Shown here: one piece after another, positions 6,213-9,635 of the stretch | How the letters are laid out: the number at the start of each line of letters is the position of its first letter | How positions within the stretch are numbered: position 1 is the stretch's first letter | Notes under the pieces: generated by a model | Seen by the model: the letters and a program-made list of their open reading frames with translations, nothing else | Told to the model about the DNA's origin: nothing | Database searches by the model: none | Made by a program: the position numbers and the translations under genes | Assembly: GCA_963205285.1 (NCBI GenBank) | Contig: CAUJJQ010000052.1 | Location: forward strand, 1-9,635 | Reading direction: 5' to 3' | Origin: Pseudomonadota bacterium | Lineage (GTDB): Bacteria; Pseudomonadota; Alphaproteobacteria; Sphingomonadales; Sphingomonadaceae | DNA length: 9,635 nucleotides

Positions 6213-6695
6213 ATGAAACGCATGATTTCCATCGCTTTCGCTCTCAGCCTCGCCAGCGCATTGCCGGGTGTGGCACAGGCCCAAAGCGCCAACGCCGTCG
6301 CCATCGACAGCAATGTTATGGTTGAACGCACGACGACCGATACCGCCGGGCGCAGCCAGACGATGCTCGAAGAACCGCGCGTCGTGGTGCCGGGCGACAA
6401 GCTCGTCTTTGTCCTCAACTACCGCAACAATGGTGTGCGCCCTGCGACCGATTTTGTGGTGACCAACCCGTTACCGCAAGCGGTCGCCTTTGACGGCACC
6501 AGCGATGCCGACACCAGCGTTTCGGTCGATGGGGGCCGCAATTGGGGCCAGCTCGCCACACTCACCATTCGTAATGCCGACGGCACCAACCGCCCTGCTC
6601 GGGCGGAAGATGTCACGCATATTCGCTGGGCGTTCCAGCAACCCATTCCGGCTGGGCGTGCCGGTCGATTGATGTTCCGTGGCGTCGTTCGATAA
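6213..6695 (+). CDS. Small exported single-domain DUF11-like protein (surface cluster gene 2)
   Basis: A 160-aa secreted protein of unknown function. Residues 1-23 are a signal peptide (MKRMISIAFALSLASALPGV, cleavage after AQA). The mature part looks like one beta-sandwich similar to the DUF11 repeat: VVPGDKLVFVLNYRNNG, then FVVTNPLPQAVAF, an SVDGGRNWGQL segment, HIRWAFQQPIPAG and a final strand RLMFRGVVR at the C-terminus. It has no cysteine and no anchor. The start ATG lies 11 nt after the gene 1 stop, and a GAGG ribosome-binding site overlaps that stop (6200-6203), so the two are co-transcribed and probably translationally linked. The frame extends 5 codons upstream to a TTG at 6198, which overlaps the gene 1 stop and is not preferred. 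It may be a cap, adaptor or minor subunit for the larger neighbours (inference). Confidence 0.85.
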   Translation: MKRMISIAFALSLASALPGVAQAQSANAVAIDSNVMVERTTTDTAGRSQTMLEEPRVVVPGDKLVFVLNYRNNGVRPATDFVVTNPLPQAVAFDGTSDADTSVSVDGGRNWGQLATLTIRNADGTNRPARAEDVTHIRWAFQQPIPAGRAGRLMFRGVVR

Positions 6696-6750
6696 AAATC
6701 ACGGAAATACAAGCCTCTGTCAGACCTTTCGGGTGGCAGGACCAGACCCT

Positions 6751-6767
6751 AGAAGGAGCATGAAGTG
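6751..6767 (+). promoter_or_regulatory. Ribosome-binding site deciding a GTG start, with an overlapping two-codon ATG ORF
   Basis: A strong Shine-Dalgarno AGAAGGAG (6751-6758) sits 6 nt before the GTG at 6765 that opens gene 3. An ATG at 6760 only 1 nt after the SD reads ATG-AAG-TGA, a minimal ORF whose stop overlaps the GTG start. The spacing favours GTG as the real start. Confidence 0.6.
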
Positions 6768-7823
6768 ACGATTAAAAAACTGCACATGGGATCGTGCGGT
6801 ATCGTCGCGCTGGCAGTGGCTAGCGCGACCCCGGCCTTTGCCAGTGGGACCACTGCGGGCAGTTCGATCACCAACACCGCGTCGATTAGCTATAGCGTCG
6901 GCGGGGTTTCGCAACCATCGGTCAATTCAAACACCGACAGCTTTGTCGTTGACCGCAAGGTAAATCTGACCGTCGCCGAAGTCGGCAGCGCAACCACGGT
7001 CGTCGCACCGGGGCAGACGGGGGCCTATACCACCTTCACGCTGCAAAATACGTCGAACGCGGTGCTCGATTTCGCACTGACATCGGCGCAGACCGCGGGC
7101 GGAACGGCGGCACATGGCGGCACCGATAATTTCGATGTCACGGGCGTCACCATCTACAGCGATACCAACAGCAATGGTGTCTATGACGCCGGCACTGACA
7201 CCGCCGTCACCTATATCGACGAATTGGCGGCGGATGCGACCGTCACGCTGTTTGTGGTCGGCAACGTCCCTTCAGGCCGGGCAACAGGTGATGTCTCCAA
7301 CGTCCGCCTGACCGCAACGGGCCGTGAAGGTGGCACCGGCGGGTCGATGGGCGCTGCGCTGGTGCAAACGACTGGCGCAAATACCGCGGCGATGGACACA
7401 GTCTTTGCCGATGGTGCCGGGGTTTCGGATGCAGCACGCGACGCAGCGCACAGCGATGACGATGATTATACCGTCGCCACCGCCACTCTGACGGTTAGCA
7501 AATCGAGCAGCGTTGTTTCCGATCCGATCAACAGCACCACAAATCCCAAAGCCATTCCGGGCGCAGTCATCAGTTACTGCATCCAGGTTGCGAACGCTTC
7601 GGGTGGTGCAGCGGCAACATCGGTCAGCGTCAGCGACATTGTGCCAGCCAACATGACCTATGTTGCAAGCTCCATCCGGCTCAACGGCACGGTGACGGGC
7701 GGCGTCTGCAACGCGGATGGCGTGGCGGGCGGCAGCTTCTCCTCCGGCACCGTGTCGGGGACGATTGCGACCGTTGCCGCAGGCGACACCCGCACCTTGG
7801 TGTTCCAGGCGACCATCAACTGA
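6765..7823 (+). CDS. Exported DUF11-type repeat protein, paralogue of gene 1 (surface cluster gene 3)
   Basis: A 352-aa secreted protein of unknown function. Residues 1-26 are a signal peptide (KKLHMGSCGIVALAVASATP, cleavage after AFA). Residues 32-63 repeat the shared module (SITNTASISYSVGG, VNSNT, FVVDR). The middle domain carries a Ca-type loop DTNSNGVYDAGTD at 133-145, and residues 240-352 are a DUF11 sandwich (TVSKSSS, AIPGAVISY, VSDIVPANMTYVASSIRLNG, TRTLVFQATIN) ending on its last strand. Every landmark appears in the same order as in gene 1, so the two are diverged tandem paralogues. Unlike gene 1 it has C272 and C315 in the C-terminal domain, which could form a disulfide after export. 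It starts with GTG behind a strong ribosome-binding site; the alternative ATG at 6786 would shorten the signal peptide. The 69-nt gap from gene 2 shows no terminator. Confidence 0.85.
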   Translation: MTIKKLHMGSCGIVALAVASATPAFASGTTAGSSITNTASISYSVGGVSQPSVNSNTDSFVVDRKVNLTVAEVGSATTVVAPGQTGAYTTFTLQNTSNAVLDFALTSAQTAGGTAAHGGTDNFDVTGVTIYSDTNSNGVYDAGTDTAVTYIDELAADATVTLFVVGNVPSGRATGDVSNVRLTATGREGGTGGSMGAALVQTTGANTAAMDTVFADGAGVSDAARDAAHSDDDDYTVATATLTVSKSSSVVSDPINSTTNPKAIPGAVISYCIQVANASGGAAATSVSVSDIVPANMTYVASSIRLNGTVTGGVCNADGVAGGSFSSGTVSGTIATVAAGDTRTLVFQATIN

Positions 7824-7829
7824 CGATTT

Positions 7830-7883
7830 GGGGCGGCTGTTTGGTTGGTGTTCATCCACGAACCCAACCGCAGCCGCCCCTTT
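7830..7883 (+). terminator. Long intercistronic stem-loop between genes 3 and 4
   Basis: GGGGCGGCTG (7830-7839) pairs perfectly with CAGCCGCCCC (7871-7880). Inside it GGTTGG (7843-7848) pairs with CCAACC (7864-7869), and GTTC (7850-7853) with GAAC (7860-7863) around the loop ATCCAC. That makes about 20 bp with only TTT, T and G unpaired, followed by TTTC. It has the shape of an intrinsic terminator with a short U-tract, lies 6 nt after the gene 3 stop and ends 22 nt before gene 4. Partial termination or 3' end protection of the upstream mRNA is likely. Confidence 0.75.
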
Positions 7884-7902
7884 CGGCACATTGAAATTAA
7901 CC

Positions 7903-9635
7903 ATGAAAAATAATTGGTTGAAATTGTTGATCGGCGCGACCGTCGGGGGTGCAGTATCGCTGCTGCCCGCGATTGGCCACGCGCGGGAGATTAGCAATAC
8001 AGCCGAAGCGTCCTGGGGCAATGCCGGTGCGACCCGCACGGTGCGTTCCAACACGGTGCTGCTGGAGGTGGATACACCGACCCCGCCGATTGACGCCAAA
8101 ATCTACGCCATTCAACCGCCCGGCACGCCGGGGATCGGCAGTTTTATCGATTCGAGCGGGTGCAGCACCGGCGGCCAAGGAATCTTTGGCACAGGCGGGG
8201 GCGCGACCTCTGGCGGCGGCGCGGTTTCACTCAACCCGTCAAACCAGTTTACCGCCGGACAGCCGGTAGCCTTTGGCATCAACTCTGTTGCTGATAATTT
8301 GGATCCAAACGCCCGCGATACACTGGCGGTTACCATCCGCACCGCCAATGGGGATGAAGAATCGCTGATTCTGCACGAAGATGCGGTCAATAGCGGTTTT
8401 TTTGTCGGCTATCTGGCGACGATAAAAATGCCGCCGCCACTCGTGCAGCATGATTGCCGCCTGTCCGTCCCCGCCGGCGGATCGATCGCGGTAAATCTGT
8501 TCCGAAATGGCACAGGCACGCCGATGGCCACCGCGCAGGTGAGCTTTCTGGTCGACCCATTTGGCATAGTTTTTGACAGCGGCGACGGCGCACCCGTTTC
8601 GGGCGTGCGCGTGACGCTGATTAACGCTGATACAGGCCTTCCGGCGCAGGTTTTCGGCGATGACGGGGTGTCGTCATACCCCAATAGCATGGTGACAGGC
8701 ACAAGCGTCACCGATTCGGGCGGCACGGTGTATAATTTCCCAACCGGGGATTATCGCTTTCCATTTGTTGCGCCCGGCAACTATAAGCTGCGGGTCGAAC
8801 CCAATGACCCCTATCATTGGCCGTCGACCGCCACCCCTGCCGAGCTGGCACCGTTCCGGCGACCCGACAATGGTGCCCCCTATAGCATTGCCGATGCCAG
8901 CTATGGCGCTGTTTTCCGCCTGATGACGCCGGCCCCGGTGCGGATCGATATACCGATTGATCGCCCCGCAGAGGCATTGATTCTGACCAAAACGGTGAGC
9001 GAGGCGGAGGCTTTGCCCGGCGGGGTGCTGCAATATCGCATCCGCCTGCGCAATGGCGATGCACGGCGCAGTACCGGCGCAATAGAACTGCGCGATGATT
9101 TGCCCCGCGCGCTGCGCCTGCGGCGGGATAGCGTGCGCTTTAACGGCGCATCCATCGCTGCAATTGTTGCTGCCGATGGGCGCAGCTTTACGCTGAACCT
9201 GCCCAGCCTTGCCCCTTCGGCAGAGGCACTGGTGACCTATCTGACCGAAGTGCGCCCGGATGCAGCACCAGGGGACGCGTTGAACATCGCCAGCGCGCGG
9301 GATTCGCGCGGCACAATTTCCAACACTTCGGATGCTAATGTCCGCATTAGGCGTGATATTTTGGGTGATCGGCTGACGATTATCGGCCGGATTACCAGCG
9401 GCGGTTGCGCGGCAAACCCCAATGATGCCACCGGCATCGGCGGCGTGCGCGTGATGATGGAGGATGGACGCTTTGCCGTCACCGATCCCGATGGCCGTTA
9501 CCATTTCGAGGGGGTGCAGCCTGGCACCCATGTGGTTCAGATGGACCCGACCACCCTGCCCGCCGGTCAAGTGCCGGTTGACTGCGCGCGCAATGTCGAA
9601 AGCGCGGGCAGCCCACTGTCCCGTTTTGCAGAAGG
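7903..9635 (+). CDS. Large exported multidomain surface protein (surface cluster gene 4; 3' end outside the window)
   Basis: Open for 577 codons to the right edge with no stop. Residues 1-27 are a signal peptide (basic start KNNWLK, hydrophobic core, cleavage after GHA). Residues 29-57 carry the module shared with genes 1 and 3 (EISNTAEASW, VRSNT, LLEVD). A Gly-rich stretch follows (87-110), then an Ig-like segment with AGQPVAFGINSVADNLDPNA, RDTLAVTI and NSGFFVGYL. Residues about 224-310 resemble a CnaB/SdrD-B-type domain (FDSGDGAPVSGVRVTL ... VAPGNYKLRVEP). About 355-485 is a DUF11 repeat (LILTKTVSEAEALPGGVLQY, LRDDLPRALRL, then ISNTSDANV). About 490-560 is a second CnaB or carboxypeptidase-regulatory-like domain (GVRVMMEDGRFAVTDPDGRY). 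Cysteines C87, C185, C502 and C561 could pair after export. No strong Shine-Dalgarno precedes the ATG. Comparable large proteins often end in OmpA-like or barrel regions, but the end is unseen. Likely a surface-anchored scaffold or adhesin; function unknown. Confidence 0.85.
   Translation, partial: MKNNWLKLLIGATVGGAVSLLPAIGHAREISNTAEASWGNAGATRTVRSNTVLLEVDTPTPPIDAKIYAIQPPGTPGIGSFIDSSGCSTGGQGIFGTGGGATSGGGAVSLNPSNQFTAGQPVAFGINSVADNLDPNARDTLAVTIRTANGDEESLILHEDAVNSGFFVGYLATIKMPPPLVQHDCRLSVPAGGSIAVNLFRNGTGTPMATAQVSFLVDPFGIVFDSGDGAPVSGVRVTLINADTGLPAQVFGDDGVSSYPNSMVTGTSVTDSGGTVYNFPTGDYRFPFVAPGNYKLRVEPNDPYHWPSTATPAELAPFRRPDNGAPYSIADASYGAVFRLMTPAPVRIDIPIDRPAEALILTKTVSEAEALPGGVLQYRIRLRNGDARRSTGAIELRDDLPRALRLRRDSVRFNGASIAAIVAADGRSFTLNLPSLAPSAEALVTYLTEVRPDAAPGDALNIASARDSRGTISNTSDANVRIRRDILGDRLTIIGRITSGGCAANPNDATGIGGVRVMMEDGRFAVTDPDGRYHFEGVQPGTHVVQMDPTTLPAGQVPVDCARNVESAGSPLSRFAE

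Noticed and set aside
6696..6764. Terminator between genes 2 and 3
   Set aside because: Only a 3-4 bp pairing around CCTTTCGGG can be drawn and there is no T-run, so read-through is expected.
7272..8099. A 275-codon minus-strand open frame spanning gene 3, the hairpin and the start of gene 4
   Set aside because: It crosses two convincing plus-strand genes and a structured intergenic region, and its composition is shadow-like.
8674..9570. A 298-codon minus-strand open frame opposite the large surface protein
   Set aside because: It is the antisense shadow of a GC-rich coding region with a clear plus-strand protein (signal peptide, repeat domains). Its translation shows no recognisable family and is rich in Arg, His, Cys and Gly.

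Overview
The window looks like a chromosomal segment of an alphaproteobacterium, most likely a sphingomonad (Sphingomonadales). This rests on gene order and family content, not on a database search: a transketolase-gap glycolytic pair, a divergent ZauP-like/ZapA pair, 6S RNA between zapA and the 5-formyltetrahydrofolate cyclo-ligase gene, a DUF2842 membrane protein, and a tRNA-Asp with encoded CCA. The sequence is GC-rich, with one sharply AT-rich patch inside the cyclo-ligase gene.

Region 1 (1-2056, minus strand) is central carbon metabolism. A complete transketolase gene (tkt) is followed after 14 nt by the first 25 codons of a type I glyceraldehyde-3-phosphate dehydrogenase gene (gap), which runs off the left edge. 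Region 2 (2170-3707, plus strand) is a compact housekeeping block: a small coiled-coil protein (ZauP-like) overlapping zapA by 8 nt, a hairpin, a 6S RNA gene with its own promoter and a closing stem that defines both ends, then the cyclo-ligase gene starting about 10 nt after the 6S 3' end, and a DUF2842 membrane protein joined by an ATGA overlap. Region 3 (3736-5043, minus strand) holds an AI-2E/PerM-family transporter followed by tRNA-Asp(GTC). The tRNA has a clear promoter of its own, and an inverted repeat overlaps its CCA end.

Region 4 (about 5044-9635, plus strand) is the unusual part. After a 162-nt intergenic region with repeated ACCAAAT motifs come four consecutive genes for exported proteins. 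Each begins with a Sec-type signal peptide and each contains DUF11-type (conserved-repeat) beta-sandwich sequence. Genes 1 and 3 are diverged paralogues of about 330-350 aa, gene 2 is a small single-domain protein, and gene 4 is a large multidomain protein that continues past the right edge after at least 577 codons. Proteins 1, 3 and 4 share an unusual mature N-terminal module with a T-A, S/N-N-T and V-D signature. A roughly 20-bp intercistronic stem-loop sits between genes 3 and 4 and could set their expression ratio. The simplest reading is a cell-surface or periplasmic assembly made of two to three small single-domain subunits plus one large multidomain partner. Its function is not known from this sequence, and it is the best candidate here for an undescribed system.
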